From positions 1-64,000 of the forward strand of contig JAIPEW010000001.1 in assembly GCA_021736985.1 (NCBI GenBank): a stretch of 64,000 nt of DNA. The letters run 5' to 3'. Position numbers and translations under genes: made by a program. A model generated the notes under the pieces. That model did no database searches. It had not been told where the DNA came from and saw nothing but the letters and a program-made list of their open reading frames with translations. This document shows, piece by piece, positions 1 to 8,572 of this stretch; positions within the stretch are counted from its first letter, which is position 1, and the number at the start of each line of letters is the position of its first letter. The DNA comes from Clostridiales bacterium. GTDB taxonomy: Bacteria; Bacillota; Desulfotomaculia; Desulfotomaculales; VENG01.

Positions 1-139
1 GTGGAGTATCCCCTGGTGACCTATATCATTCCGGGCAACGTAGCACTCGAAGTGCTTAGGCTAATCAACCGGGCTTGCAGCGTTACTCCTGCAAGCCCCC
101 ACTTCAAGCCCCGTTAGGGGCTAAGTGGGGGTAGTTGAC
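1..139 (+). ncRNA. TnpB omega-RNA / IS200-IS605 right end (element cut by window edge)
   Basis: No open frame. A 10-bp hairpin (GGGCTTGCAG at 71-80 with CTGCAAGCCC at 89-98) is followed by a GC-rich terminal hairpin at about 97-131, and the end reads GGGGTAGTTGAC. The right end of the TnpB remnant near 3290 finishes almost identically (GGGGTAGTTTAC), which identifies this as a transposon right end and omega-RNA scaffold. The matching tnpB would lie left of the window. Downstream sequence from about 140 would be the guide position if the RNA is made. Confidence 0.6.
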
Positions 140-248
140 TATAAACATATAAGATTTTTTCAGATTTTAATTTTATATTATTAACTGGTTGAACAGTTTG
201 AATTATGTCACTATCAAATATAATGATTGTTATATCTTCATTGATAGA

Positions 249-318
249 TTTAACGAATTTCTAACCATTCATCTCCTACCTGTAGAGGTAGGAGACTTCT
301 GGTTAGAAATTCGTTAAA
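249..318. repeat. 70-bp perfect inverted repeat with nested hairpin
   Basis: An 18-bp arm at 249-266 is exactly complementary to 301-318 (it starts TTTAACGAATTTC). Nested between the arms is a 9-bp stem (CTCCTACCT at 273-281 with AGGTAGGAG at 286-294) around a GTAG loop. The inner hairpin looks like an IS200/IS605 terminal hairpin. The right arm abuts the first readable codon of the TnpB remnant, so this may be the scar or a miniature derivative of an IS200-type insertion. Confidence 0.75.
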
Positions 319-582
319 AACAAGCACCTGTCCCGGCATATAGCAGACGTTGGCTGGGGAGAGTTCAGGAGGATGCTGGAATACAAGACCAGGTGGTACG
401 GCTCGGAGTTAAAAACAGTTCCAAGATTTTACCCTTCAAGTAAGACATGCAGTACATGCGGGTACGTACTTGAAAAGCTAGAACTATCTACAAGATATTG
501 GCAATGCCCGCAGTGCGCCAAATACCATGACCGCGATATAAACGCGGCCATAAACTTGCTCAAATATTACCTGGCTGCCTAG
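319..582 (+). pseudogene. TnpB C-terminal fragment (IS200/IS605 family)
   Basis: The readable frame begins just right of the inverted repeat with a DVGWGEF stretch shared with the second TnpB remnant. It continues through the zinc finger (CSTCG and CPQC) and the RuvC-III motif (DRDINAAINL). RuvC-I, RuvC-II and the whole N-terminal lobe are missing, so it cannot be an active RNA-guided nuclease. An ATG at 373 would give a 69-residue peptide, but this is decay rather than a designed gene. Confidence 0.85.
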
Positions 583-705
583 TTATAAAAACTAAATAAT
601 ACCGCGAGTTCCGCGGGAATTGACGCCTGTGGAGACTGGCCCTGCGGCGGAACGGTCTATACCGGTCTACGAGCACCCAATCTGTGAAGCAGGAATCTGT
701 AGATA
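583..705 (+). ncRNA. omega-RNA / right end of the TnpB remnant
   Basis: GC-rich noncoding sequence directly after the tnpB stop contains short complementary blocks (CCGCG/CGCGG; ACGGTCTATACCGGTCT) and ends in a GAAGCAGGAATCT block of the kind that closes many Firmicutes IS605-type elements. This is the expected place for an omega-RNA. Function is unlikely because the protein is truncated. Confidence is moderate, as no folding was run. Confidence 0.5.
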
Positions 706-710
706 TTTTT

Positions 711-911
711 CTATTTACAGAGGAACGGCTCATATCCTGCATTATAAGCTTCTTCCTTGGAATCAAACTTAATCAGGTTATCCTCATGTATCTTTTTAGC
801 CCACTTGCAGTCGGGACGGTGAAATTTATCGCTGTTTTTACTGCCTATATAATAGTCCTGTGTTTCTTTTAATTCAGAGCCCTGCGGGTGGTGTGAACCG
901 TAAATATTGTC
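711..911 (-). pseudogene. Ada-like zinc-binding domain fragment
   Basis: The minus strand reads an open frame ending at a TAG (complement of 711-713). It contains IGSKNSDKFHRPDCKWAKKI and later KEEAYNAGYEPFLCK, the hallmark of the small Ada-type metal-binding domain often found at the C-terminus of secreted nucleases and lipoproteins. No start codon or upstream domain is present; the frame meets a stop near 980. It is probably the tail of a gene destroyed by the neighbouring transposon. Assignment is by motif only. Confidence 0.55.
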
Positions 912-1060
912 GAATAATAGGTCGAGGGAATAATAAACATTTGACGAAATATAATGATAAGTTAGTTATTTACAAAATAATGCTTAAATTTATGTTCCAA
1001 TGTAAACAAATTTACTATATTCCCTTATATTATTTAGATTGAGAAAAGGGGGAGACAGTT

Positions 1061-1813
1061 TTGAAGATAAAAAAGATAATATTGGTACTAATAGTTATAT
1101 TATTGTCTGCTATTATACTATGTGGTTGTGTTGAAGGAAAGTTTCATATCACGCTTAATGAAGACGGAAGTGCAGATACTAATTATCGTATTGGATTTAA
1201 TAAAACCCTGTTAGGTTTTATGTCCGAACAGGAAAACCCTTTAAAGGAAATGCGTAAAACAGCAAGAGAAGAAGGTTTTACAGTTTCTAATTATAATGAA
1301 GGAAATATGATAGGTATTATTGCGAAAAAACATGTAAAGTCTCTAGATGAGTTGCCCAAGTTTGCGGATCTAGGTACGAAGGTAGGAACAGATAAGACAC
1401 CTCTTGTAATAGAAGAAGGTTTTTTTAAGGATAAGTATCATTTTGAAAGCAGCGTAGACCTTTCAGATATGAAAGAAAAGCCTGAAGATAACCTCAGTGG
1501 CATGGGTGATGCTATGCTTAACCAGGTAAATTTACGATTTATACTAACTCTACCTTTCGTTCCTGAGAATCACAATGCTTCTGCTGTAAGAGATGAAGGG
1601 CGAACCTTGGAATGGCATCTTATCCCTGGTCAAGATAATCAGATTACTATGAATGCATCTGTATCCAATGTTACAAATATTGTGTTGACAATAATTGGTT
1701 CAGTATTAATATTGGTATGCTTAGTCGTTGTTATATACCGTAAAAGAGCTTCTAAAAAAGCAGAAGTATCTGATGAAGATAATTCTGTTGTTCAAGATAA
1801 TGAAAGTCCTTAA
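1061..1813 (+). CDS. lipoprotein with C-terminal membrane anchor (DUF3153/LppM-like)
   Basis: The TTG start at 1061 follows a GGGGGAG ribosome-binding site. The first 25 residues form a lipoprotein signal with the lipobox L-C-G-C, so Cys23 is probably lipidated. A predicted beta-rich domain fills residues 25-200, one transmembrane helix lies at about 205-228, and a short charged Lys/Glu/Asp tail would be cytoplasmic. The pattern (signal peptide, DGSADTNY-type beta repeats, late membrane helix) fits DUF3153/LppM-like proteins, whose function is unknown. It stands alone between transposon remnants. Confidence 0.65.
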   Translation: MKIKKIILVLIVILLSAIILCGCVEGKFHITLNEDGSADTNYRIGFNKTLLGFMSEQENPLKEMRKTAREEGFTVSNYNEGNMIGIIAKKHVKSLDELPKFADLGTKVGTDKTPLVIEEGFFKDKYHFESSVDLSDMKEKPEDNLSGMGDAMLNQVNLRFILTLPFVPENHNASAVRDEGRTLEWHLIPGQDNQITMNASVSNVTNIVLTIIGSVLILVCLVVVIYRKRASKKAEVSDEDNSVVQDNESP

Positions 1814-1920
1814 TTTTTGTATGTTAATATAGATATAAAACCAATAGTTAATAGTTACATGAATAGTTTTCATTATATAAGCAGAAAATTAATTAAAAAT
1901 GAAAAATGGGGGTGACTCTT

Positions 1921-2484
1921 ATGCCTAAAAAATTATATGGCGAAAAAAAAGTTTTTAGAGTAGCTAATATCAATACTGACACGAATTACAAACCGATCAG
2001 ATTTAAAGAAGTGAGAAAATATAGTTTTTTTGAACGCTGCATGGCAATAAAGCATCTTCCAGGAACTATGCAAATGCTTATGGCTATAGACGAAGGATTA
2101 AATTCCGAAGAAAGGCCTGTTGAATGGATAAAAGAAACTAAATGCTCGATTATTTTTGAAAATGGCACTATTATTAATAATAGTTTTTTTGATACAGATG
2201 TTAATATAAGGCCTGGAGATCTATTTGACGTATTTTTAGTAAATGGAAATATAACTTTTGCAAAAAGTACAGTTAATGGATTAGTCGTTTATGATGAACC
2301 GATTGTAGATCAGCCAAATGAGCTTTACAAAAGACTCTGGTGGAAAAGAAAACTGGCTGATATAGATAATGTTAAAAATTATTTAATTGCATCATTAAAG
2401 TTTCTTTATAATGAAAATAAAAAAAAATTGTCAATAAATACTCAGCAAAAGCGCCCTTTTTCCAAACGCCATTCGTCAAGGTAG
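1921..2484 (+). CDS. hypothetical protein
   Basis: I do not recognise this protein. The ATG at 1921 is preferred because GGGGGTG lies 6-7 nt before it; an upstream GTG at 1906 would sit on that site. The product has about 187 residues and is soluble and charged, with a lysine/arginine-rich C-terminus (NENKKKLS...KRHSSR) and no signal peptide or membrane helix. A central RPGDLFDVFLVNG stretch resembles a small beta-barrel turn, but that is only an impression. It lies between a lipoprotein and a TnpB remnant, so horizontal origin is likely. Confidence 0.55.
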   Translation: MPKKLYGEKKVFRVANINTDTNYKPIRFKEVRKYSFFERCMAIKHLPGTMQMLMAIDEGLNSEERPVEWIKETKCSIIFENGTIINNSFFDTDVNIRPGDLFDVFLVNGNITFAKSTVNGLVVYDEPIVDQPNELYKRLWWKRKLADIDNVKNYLIASLKFLYNENKKKLSINTQQKRPFSKRHSSR

Positions 2485-2580
2485 AGGGCGTGTTATTTTA
2501 TATATTTTTTTTGTAAGCAATTTAACTTCCTGGCGGAGTTATTGTTTCTAGTGATGGTCTATTGGTAATTATGGTTATAG

Positions 2581-3141
2581 AACTGCCAATCCATTGGCTC
2601 AGATGTAGGAGTGAAGGAGTTTGCCGTGCTATCTAATGGCAATAAGATACTCAACCCCAAGCATCTACAAAAGGCCGAGCGCAGATTCAAAACCCTGCAG
2701 AAAACCCTGTCGCGTAAGCAGAAAGGTTCCCGGAACCGGGCTAAGGTCCGGGTAAAGTTGGCCCGCCAACATGAAAAGGTACGCAATCAGCGCAAAGACT
2801 TCCACCATAAGGTATCCAGCCAATTAGTTTGGCAATACGGTATGATTGTAGTAGAAGACTTGCATATTAAAAACCTGGTCAAAAACCACAACCTGGCGAA
2901 GTGTATCTCTGACGTTGGGTGGGGTGAATTCATCTCAATGTTATCCTACAAGGCTGAAAGTGCCGGTAGGGTATTGAAAAAAGTTCCTCCCCACGGGACA
3001 ACTCAGGAGTGCAGCCAGTGTGGTAATACTGTTGCTAAAGACCTTTCGGTTAGAACACATAAATGCCCGCATTGTGGTTTGGTTATGTACCGCGACTATA
3101 ATGCGGCAATCAACATTTTGCATAGATACAAAGCTTCTTAG
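2581..3141 (+). pseudogene. TnpB, N-terminally truncated, RuvC core intact
   Basis: The frame opens after a TAG at 2578-2580 and immediately enters RuvC-I (GSDVGVKEFAVLSNG). RuvC-II (MIVVEDLHIKNL), the zinc finger (CSQCG, CPHCG) and RuvC-III (RDYNAAINIL) follow. All three acidic residues of the nuclease site are therefore kept, but the roughly 180-residue N-terminal recognition half is gone. A GTG at 2611 could start a 176-residue product, but that would begin after the RuvC-I aspartate. Probably a decaying IS605-type accessory nuclease. Confidence 0.85.
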
Positions 3142-3293
3142 CTTTTCATAAAAAACTGTGCCGCTGGGACGGCGGTCAAATGCCTGGGGAGCTAGGTTGC
3201 AAGAAGGGCCTACTATGAACCAGGAAGCCCTGTAACTTTGCTTTTGTTTTTGGAAGCCCCTTCCTGATCGAAGCGAAGAAAGGGGTAGTTTAC
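3142..3293 (+). ncRNA. omega-RNA / right end of the second TnpB remnant
   Basis: Noncoding sequence follows the tnpB stop and ends in a hairpin (GCCCCTT at about 3255 with AAGGGG at about 3280) and GGGGTAGTTTAC. The first block of the window ends the same way, apart from one base. TnpB omega-RNAs overlap the 3' end of tnpB and extend past the right end into the flank. The guide position here would be the leader of the MazG-like gene. Confidence 0.6.
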
Positions 3294-3318
3294 CTGCTAA
3301 ATTCTGGGAGGAATTATA

Positions 3319-3654
3319 ATGCCAGATGATACTGCCAATGTGCAGGAACTCAGAGACCTGGTAGCAAATTTTGTAGAAGAACGCGATTGGAACCAGTTTC
3401 ATTCACCCAAAAATTTGTCTATGTCTATTGCCATTGAAGCTGCGGAATTAATGGAATTATTTCAATGGGTTGACCAGAAAAATATGGATGAAATCTCTAT
3501 AGAAAAAATTCGGGAAGAACTGGCTGATGTAGTAATTTATTGCCTTTCCATGGCTAATGCAACGGGCATAGACGTGGCTTCGGCAGTCAGGGATAAAGTC
3601 AAAGTCAATGCTAATAAATATCCCGTGGAAAGATTTAAAGGTAAGTATAAATAG
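3319..3654 (+). CDS. MazG-like nucleotide pyrophosphohydrolase
   Basis: A small all-alpha NTP-PPase of the MazG/dCTPase superfamily, expected to hydrolyse a (d)NTP to (d)NMP and pyrophosphate. Its 111 residues are normal for the short form. The two metal-binding helices are visible: EAAELMELFQW near residue 37 and EELADVVIY near residue 72 (ExxE...ExxD). It ends with the typical VxxNxxKYPVERFKGK tail. The ATG follows GGGAGG. It sits 23 nt upstream of a nuclease-like gene, probably co-transcribed. The true substrate cannot be read from sequence. Confidence 0.9.
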   Translation: MPDDTANVQELRDLVANFVEERDWNQFHSPKNLSMSIAIEAAELMELFQWVDQKNMDEISIEKIREELADVVIYCLSMANATGIDVASAVRDKVKVNANKYPVERFKGKYK

Positions 3655-3677
3655 TATAAAGATAGGAAGTGAATAAT

Positions 3678-4586
3678 ATGCCCTTATTTTCTATGGAAAA
3701 TGGTCAAGTAGCTCAAATACCAAAAAGCCGGTTTAAAAAGGAAAAAGAAATTCAATCTCTCTTTGAGAATAATTTACATATTCTTTTAAATATTAATTTT
3801 ATAAAAAGTGAACATTCTACTGGAAAACATGGAGGAAGGATTGATACCCTGGGTTTAGATGAAAATGGATTCCCCGTAATAATAGAATATAAAAAGAGTG
3901 AAAATGATTCTGTTTTAAATCAAGGGCTTTACTATTTGGACTGGCTTGTTGACCACAAAGGTGATTTTGAATTATTGGTACGTGAGAAATCTTTAGAAAT
4001 TCCGGTAAACTGGAACAATGTCAGACTGATACTAGTAGCAGAAAAATTTAATAAATTTGACAAACATGCAGTTAATCGTATTGGCGGGGAAATTGAGTTA
4101 ATGCAATTTACTAAATATGGTGAAGGACTTCTTTATATAGAACAAATAAATGAAGGCACTGAATCAGGAGGAAAGAATAAATATACAAAACAGGGAGAGA
4201 AAGAACCGTTAAATGATAATCTTTCGTCAGTAGAATATACAATTGATGAACACTTAGATAACAAGACTGACAATATTAAAGAGTTATTTAATTCTTTCCG
4301 GGAAGCGGTAATGACGTTAGGTGATGATGTAGAGGAAAAAGTAACAAAACAATACATTGCGTACAAAACCAATAGGAATTTTGCTGAAGTAGTGGTTCAA
4401 GCAAAGTCTTTAAAAGTATACCTGGATGTTAAAGAAAACCAATTAAATGATTCATATAATATTACAGAAGATTGCTCCAGTATTGGACACTGGGCTACCG
4501 GTAATAGGAGATTTAATTTACAGTCGCTGAAAGAACTAGATGCAGCAGTAGATTTAGTCAGACAGTCTTATGAATTAACAGTGTAA
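3678..4586 (+). CDS. DUF5655 protein with PD-(D/E)XK-like N-terminal domain
   Basis: The start is taken at ATG 3678 after AGGAAG; an in-frame GTG at 3669 overlaps that site. Residues 25-110 resemble the DUF91/NucS-type restriction-like fold: RIDTLGLD then IIEYKK supply the D...ExK signature. The middle is a charged linker, and the last 110 residues (KTNRNFAEVVVQAKSLKVYL...HWATGNRRF) match DUF5655. Such proteins are usually annotated as predicted nucleases or transport-associated and occur in mobile islands. Proximity to type I restriction genes suggests a defence role, which is inference. Confidence 0.8.
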   Translation: MPLFSMENGQVAQIPKSRFKKEKEIQSLFENNLHILLNINFIKSEHSTGKHGGRIDTLGLDENGFPVIIEYKKSENDSVLNQGLYYLDWLVDHKGDFELLVREKSLEIPVNWNNVRLILVAEKFNKFDKHAVNRIGGEIELMQFTKYGEGLLYIEQINEGTESGGKNKYTKQGEKEPLNDNLSSVEYTIDEHLDNKTDNIKELFNSFREAVMTLGDDVEEKVTKQYIAYKTNRNFAEVVVQAKSLKVYLDVKENQLNDSYNITEDCSSIGHWATGNRRFNLQSLKELDAAVDLVRQSYELTV

Positions 4587-4629
4587 GATTGTTTTTTTTT
4601 ATAGAAAGAAAATAAAAATTGTTGCTTAA

Positions 4630-4825
4630 TTAAACAGTTTCTATCGTTGGTTTTGATCCGAAAACATTTTGCGGTAAGTTTACTAGAGCTTCTTTTTTCC
4701 ACCGGTTTAACTGTGATACGTGGATTCTATGTTATGAAGACAGCTGAGAATAGTTTTTCTTCTTTGAGAATTTTCAGAACTATTTTGGCTTTTAATTTTA
4801 GACTGTAATTTTTCCTTTTGGTCAT
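4630..4825 (-). pseudogene. IS3-family transposase OrfA remnant
   Basis: The minus strand has a good ribosome site (AAAAGGAGG) and an ATG at 4825 reading MTKRKNYSLKLKAKIVLKIL. It stops after about 30 codons, and a +1 shift then recovers IHVSQLNRWKKEALVNLPQ to a TAA at 4630-4632. This is the helix-turn-helix half of an IS3-family OrfA with one frameshift. No OrfB follows, so the element is dead. Confidence 0.75.
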
Positions 4826-4859
4826 ACTATAGCTTTATTACCTCCTTTTCACTGTCTAA

Positions 4860-5187
4860 ATTTATGGGTTTATTAAAGAATATTTACGAGAATATAAGCT
4901 AGATTGGGATATAACCTTTTTTTTTAAGCAGAAAAAAAGGTAATGGTTCGATCTCACGCTAACACGCACATAGGATATTAAATGAAGCTGCTAGAAGTGT
5001 GGGTATAAAAGACAAAATTGGTACTCATACTCTGCGAAAAACTTTTGGTTATCATGCTTATAAAAAGGGGTACGACATTACGATTCTGCAGAAGTTATTT
5101 AACCATACAGCTCCTTTGATAACTTTACGTTATATTGGAATAATTCAGGATGAGCTAGTTGGTTTTTATCTAAGCTTAGATTCGTAA
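4860..5187 (+). pseudogene. degenerate tyrosine recombinase (phage integrase) C-terminus
   Basis: The last segment (GTHTLRKTFGYHAY, then NHTAPLITLRYIGI) carries the catalytic HxxR box and the nucleophilic tyrosine of tyrosine recombinases. A GTG at 4999 would start a 62-residue peptide. Upstream, other frames still read FIKEYLREYKLDWDI and THRILNEAARSVG. The frame is therefore broken at least twice, near a run of nine T and a run of seven A (4917-4939). The N-terminus is lost. It probably marks the left edge of an integrated island carrying the restriction genes. Confidence 0.8.
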
Positions 5188-5246
5188 TTTTAAACAATCA
5201 TCTAAGAAATTAATTTAATTTAAATCAAAGAGGTGAACGAAAAGAA

Positions 5247-7271
5247 ATGGAAGCATCCCGTTTTCAAGAAAAAGTAAATTTTATCTGGAGCATTGCTGAC
5301 CTGTTGAGGGGGGATTATAAACGCGCCGACTTTGGCAAGGTAATTCTTCCTTTTACTGTTTTGAGACGATTGGACTGCACCTTGAAACCCACAAAGGAAC
5401 AGGTATTAGAAAGACACGAAAAATTAAAAGTACAAGGAATGGACGATACTAAAACTGCAGAAGTAATCTTAAACAATATTACAAAAAAATACTTTCATAA
5501 TATCAGTAATTTTGATTTTGAAAGGCTCAAAGATGAGCCCGATAATATAGGAGAAAACCTGCGGCATTTTATTAACGGTTTTTCTGTAAATGCCAGAGAT
5601 GTTATAGAACACTTCAATTTATATTATCATTTGGAACGGTTGGAAAATTCAAATCTTCTTTACCTGATAGTAAGCAGGTTTGCTGAAATAGATTTAAGCC
5701 CTGACAAGGTAAGCAATCTTGAAATGGGTTACATATTTGAAGAATTGATAAGAAAGTTTTCAGAGCAGTCAAACGAAACAGCTGGTGAACACTTCACACC
5801 TAGAGAAACAATCAAACTAATGGTTAATCTATTATTTAATGAAGACTCAAATTTATTACAAAAAGAAGGGCTTATTCGAACTATTTACGACCCGGCCTGT
5901 GGGACAGGCGGTATGCTTTCAGAAGCTAGGAATTATCTCCTTAAACTAAACACCGATGCTAAGTTAGAGATATTCGGCCAGGAATTAAACCCCGAGTCAT
6001 ATGCCATTTGCAAGGCAGATATGATGATCAAGGGTTTGGACCCTAACAATATTAAATTAGGGAATAGCTTTACTAATGATGGTTTTACGAGTACAAAATA
6101 TGATTATATGCTTTCAAATCCCCCGTTTGGCAGGGAGTGGAAAAAGGAAGAAAAAGAGATTAAAGACGAACATGAGAAAATGGGCTTTACGGGGCGATTT
6201 GGTGCAGGGCTTCCTCGTATTAACGATGGTTCTATCCTTTTTCTGCAGCACATGATTTCAAAAATGCAGCCTGAAAATGGAGGTTCCAGAATTGCTATAG
6301 TATTGAATGGTTCACCTTTATTTACAGGTGATGCAGGTTCAGGAGAAAGTGAAATCCGCAAATGGATAATTGAAAATGATTTATTAGAAACAATAGTAGC
6401 TTTGCCTGAACAATTATTTTATAACACGGGAATCAATACCTATGTATGGGTATTAAGCAACAGGAAGAAAAGCTGGCGCGAGGGCAAAATACAGCTTATA
6501 AACGCCGTTGATTTCTATAAAAAAATGCGTAAAAGCCTGGGGGAAAAAAGGCATGAAATTACAGAGGAGCAGATTGAAGAGATCAGCAAGATTTATGGCG
6601 ACTTCCGGAACAGTGAATACTCCAAGATCTTCGATAAAGAAGATTTCGGCTATTACAAAGTAACGGTGGAGAGGCCTTTAAGATTAAATTTCCAGGCAGG
6701 CAATGACCGAATTGAACTGCTAAAAGAGCAGCGTGCATTTGAAAACCTGGCAAAATCCAAAAAGAAAGACGAAAAAGAAAAGGAAAAAGAAATTGAAGAG
6801 GGCCAGAAGCAGCAGAAAGAAATAATTCAGGTGCTTAATAACATGGATGACAGCATTTATCAGAACCGAGAAAAGTTTATTAATGTATTGGACAAGGCAT
6901 TTAAAAATGCCAACGTTAAACTAACGGCTACACTTAAAAAAGCTGTTTTAAATGCCCTTTCTGAGAGAGATGAAGAAGCTAATATTTGTTATGACTCTAA
7001 AGGCAATCCAGAACCAGACCCCGAGTTAAGGGATTATGAAATAGTGCCTTTAAAAGATGATATTTACGAATACTTTGAAAGGGAAGTAAAACCCCATGTT
7101 CCGGATGCCTGGATTGATGAATCAAAGACAAGGACAGGCTATGAGATTCCATTTACAAGACATTTTTATAAGTATGAACCACCCAGGGAACCTGAAGTTA
7201 TCCTGGAAGAAATAAAGGAGTTGGAACAAAATATACAGGATAACTTAAAGAAGGTGTTGGGTGATGCCTAA
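5247..7271 (+). CDS. hsdM: type I restriction-modification DNA methyltransferase subunit M
   Basis: N6-adenine methyltransferase that pairs with HsdS to methylate the host sequence. The N-terminal HsdM domain is at 10-130. The SAM-binding motif DPACGTGGM is near residues 215-223 and the catalytic NPPFG near 291-295. At 674 residues it exceeds the roughly 500-residue classical form: after about 500 there is a Lys/Glu coiled coil and an extra acidic C-terminal domain, which some type I families have. The start at 5247 follows AGAGGTGAACG. It overlaps hsdS by 8 nt, so the two subunits are translationally coupled. Confidence 0.95.
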   Translation: MEASRFQEKVNFIWSIADLLRGDYKRADFGKVILPFTVLRRLDCTLKPTKEQVLERHEKLKVQGMDDTKTAEVILNNITKKYFHNISNFDFERLKDEPDNIGENLRHFINGFSVNARDVIEHFNLYYHLERLENSNLLYLIVSRFAEIDLSPDKVSNLEMGYIFEELIRKFSEQSNETAGEHFTPRETIKLMVNLLFNEDSNLLQKEGLIRTIYDPACGTGGMLSEARNYLLKLNTDAKLEIFGQELNPESYAICKADMMIKGLDPNNIKLGNSFTNDGFTSTKYDYMLSNPPFGREWKKEEKEIKDEHEKMGFTGRFGAGLPRINDGSILFLQHMISKMQPENGGSRIAIVLNGSPLFTGDAGSGESEIRKWIIENDLLETIVALPEQLFYNTGINTYVWVLSNRKKSWREGKIQLINAVDFYKKMRKSLGEKRHEITEEQIEEISKIYGDFRNSEYSKIFDKEDFGYYKVTVERPLRLNFQAGNDRIELLKEQRAFENLAKSKKKDEKEKEKEIEEGQKQQKEIIQVLNNMDDSIYQNREKFINVLDKAFKNANVKLTATLKKAVLNALSERDEEANICYDSKGNPEPDPELRDYEIVPLKDDIYEYFEREVKPHVPDAWIDESKTRTGYEIPFTRHFYKYEPPREPEVILEEIKELEQNIQDNLKKVLGDA

Positions 7272-8568
7272 ATTTAAGAGGTATGAAAAATATAAAGACA
7301 GCCGTATTGAGTGGATTGGAGAAGTACCAAAACATTGGGAAATAAAAAAATTGAAATATGTAAGTAAAATTAATATGGGGCAATCACCAGTAGGTTCAGA
7401 TATCAATACAGATGAAAAAGGTCTTCCATTTTTACAAGGGAATGCGGAATTTAGAGATTTGTATCCTAAAGAAAAATATTACTGTGAGTCTGCTAACAAA
7501 TATGCTGAAAAAGATAACATATTATTATCTGTTAGAGCTCCTGTTGGTGAACAAAATATAGCAGATAAGAAATATGGCATTGGTCGAGGTCTCTGTGCTA
7601 TAAATATAGGTTCAATACAAGGGACCTGTTATATATGGTATTTACTTAAAGTTGTTAGAAATGAACTGTATTATAAAGCTACAGGAAGTACATATGAAGC
7701 AGTGTCAACAGAAGACATTAAAAATTTGAATATTCTACAACCTTTATTTAAAGAGCAAAAAGCAATTAATAATTTTTTAAAACAAAAAACATTTCAAATT
7801 GACTCCCTCATCACCAATAAAGAAAAACTAATCGAAAAACTTCAGGAGTACAAACAGTCTCTTATAACAAAGGCTGTTACTAAAGGGCTTGATCCTAATG
7901 TAAAAATGAAAAATTCGGGAATTGAGTGGATAGGTGAAATACCAGAGAATTGGAGAATATCAAAAATTAAAGAAATTAGTTATATTAACCCTCCAAAGCC
8001 TAAATTATTAAAAAAGAAAAATCTTGAAATTACATTTTTGCCTATGGAAAAAATAAAAGAAACTGGCCAAATAGATATAGATAATACAAAAAATAGTGAT
8101 GAAGTTTATGAAGGATATACTTATTTTGAGGATGATGATGTAATAATTGCAAAGATTACTCCTTGCTTTGAAAATGGTAAATTTGCAATTTGCAATAATT
8201 TAATGAATGGAATCGGTTTTGGAACAACCGAGTTGCACGTGTTGAGACCAAAAGAAAAAACAGATCCAAGATTTCTTTATTATTGGACACGGAACTATTC
8301 ATTTAGAGAAGTAGGAAAATCAGAAATGTATGGTGCTGCAGGTCAAAAACGTATTTCACCATTTTTTATCAAAGAATTTAAATTAACATTTCCACAATTT
8401 ATCGAACAGAAAAATATAGCTGATTATTTAGATACAATGGTTAAAAATATTGATCTCCAAATATATAAAATATATCAATCTATCCAAAAACTCAAAGAAT
8501 GCCGCCAGTCTCTTATAACCCATACCGTTACCGGTAAAATTGATGTTAGAGATTACGTTGAGGGGTGA
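7264..8568 (+). CDS. hsdS: type I restriction-modification specificity subunit S
   Basis: Selects the DNA target for both methylation and cleavage. The protein is a tandem of two target-recognition domains (about 10-165 and 215-375), each beginning with an IEWIGE(V/I)P motif. Each is followed by a conserved helical spacer (FKEQKAINNFL...; FIEQKNIADYL...) ending QSLIT. This bipartite layout predicts a split recognition sequence. The ATG at 7264 overlaps the hsdM stop; a GTG at 7261 is an alternative. The stop lies 4 nt before hsdR. No disruption is visible. Confidence 0.95.
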   Translation: MPKFKRYEKYKDSRIEWIGEVPKHWEIKKLKYVSKINMGQSPVGSDINTDEKGLPFLQGNAEFRDLYPKEKYYCESANKYAEKDNILLSVRAPVGEQNIADKKYGIGRGLCAINIGSIQGTCYIWYLLKVVRNELYYKATGSTYEAVSTEDIKNLNILQPLFKEQKAINNFLKQKTFQIDSLITNKEKLIEKLQEYKQSLITKAVTKGLDPNVKMKNSGIEWIGEIPENWRISKIKEISYINPPKPKLLKKKNLEITFLPMEKIKETGQIDIDNTKNSDEVYEGYTYFEDDDVIIAKITPCFENGKFAICNNLMNGIGFGTTELHVLRPKEKTDPRFLYYWTRNYSFREVGKSEMYGAAGQKRISPFFIKEFKLTFPQFIEQKNIADYLDTMVKNIDLQIYKIYQSIQKLKECRQSLITHTVTGKIDVRDYVEG

Positions 8569-8572
8569 TTTC

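Noticed and set aside
684-872. Plus-strand ORF of 62 codons
   Set aside because: It is antisense to the Ada-like zinc-domain fragment, has no ribosome-binding site and its protein is low-complexity hydrophobic.
2941-3402. Long minus-strand ORF (153 codons)
   Set aside because: A shadow of tnpB, its omega-RNA and the MazG-like gene; no coding features of its own.
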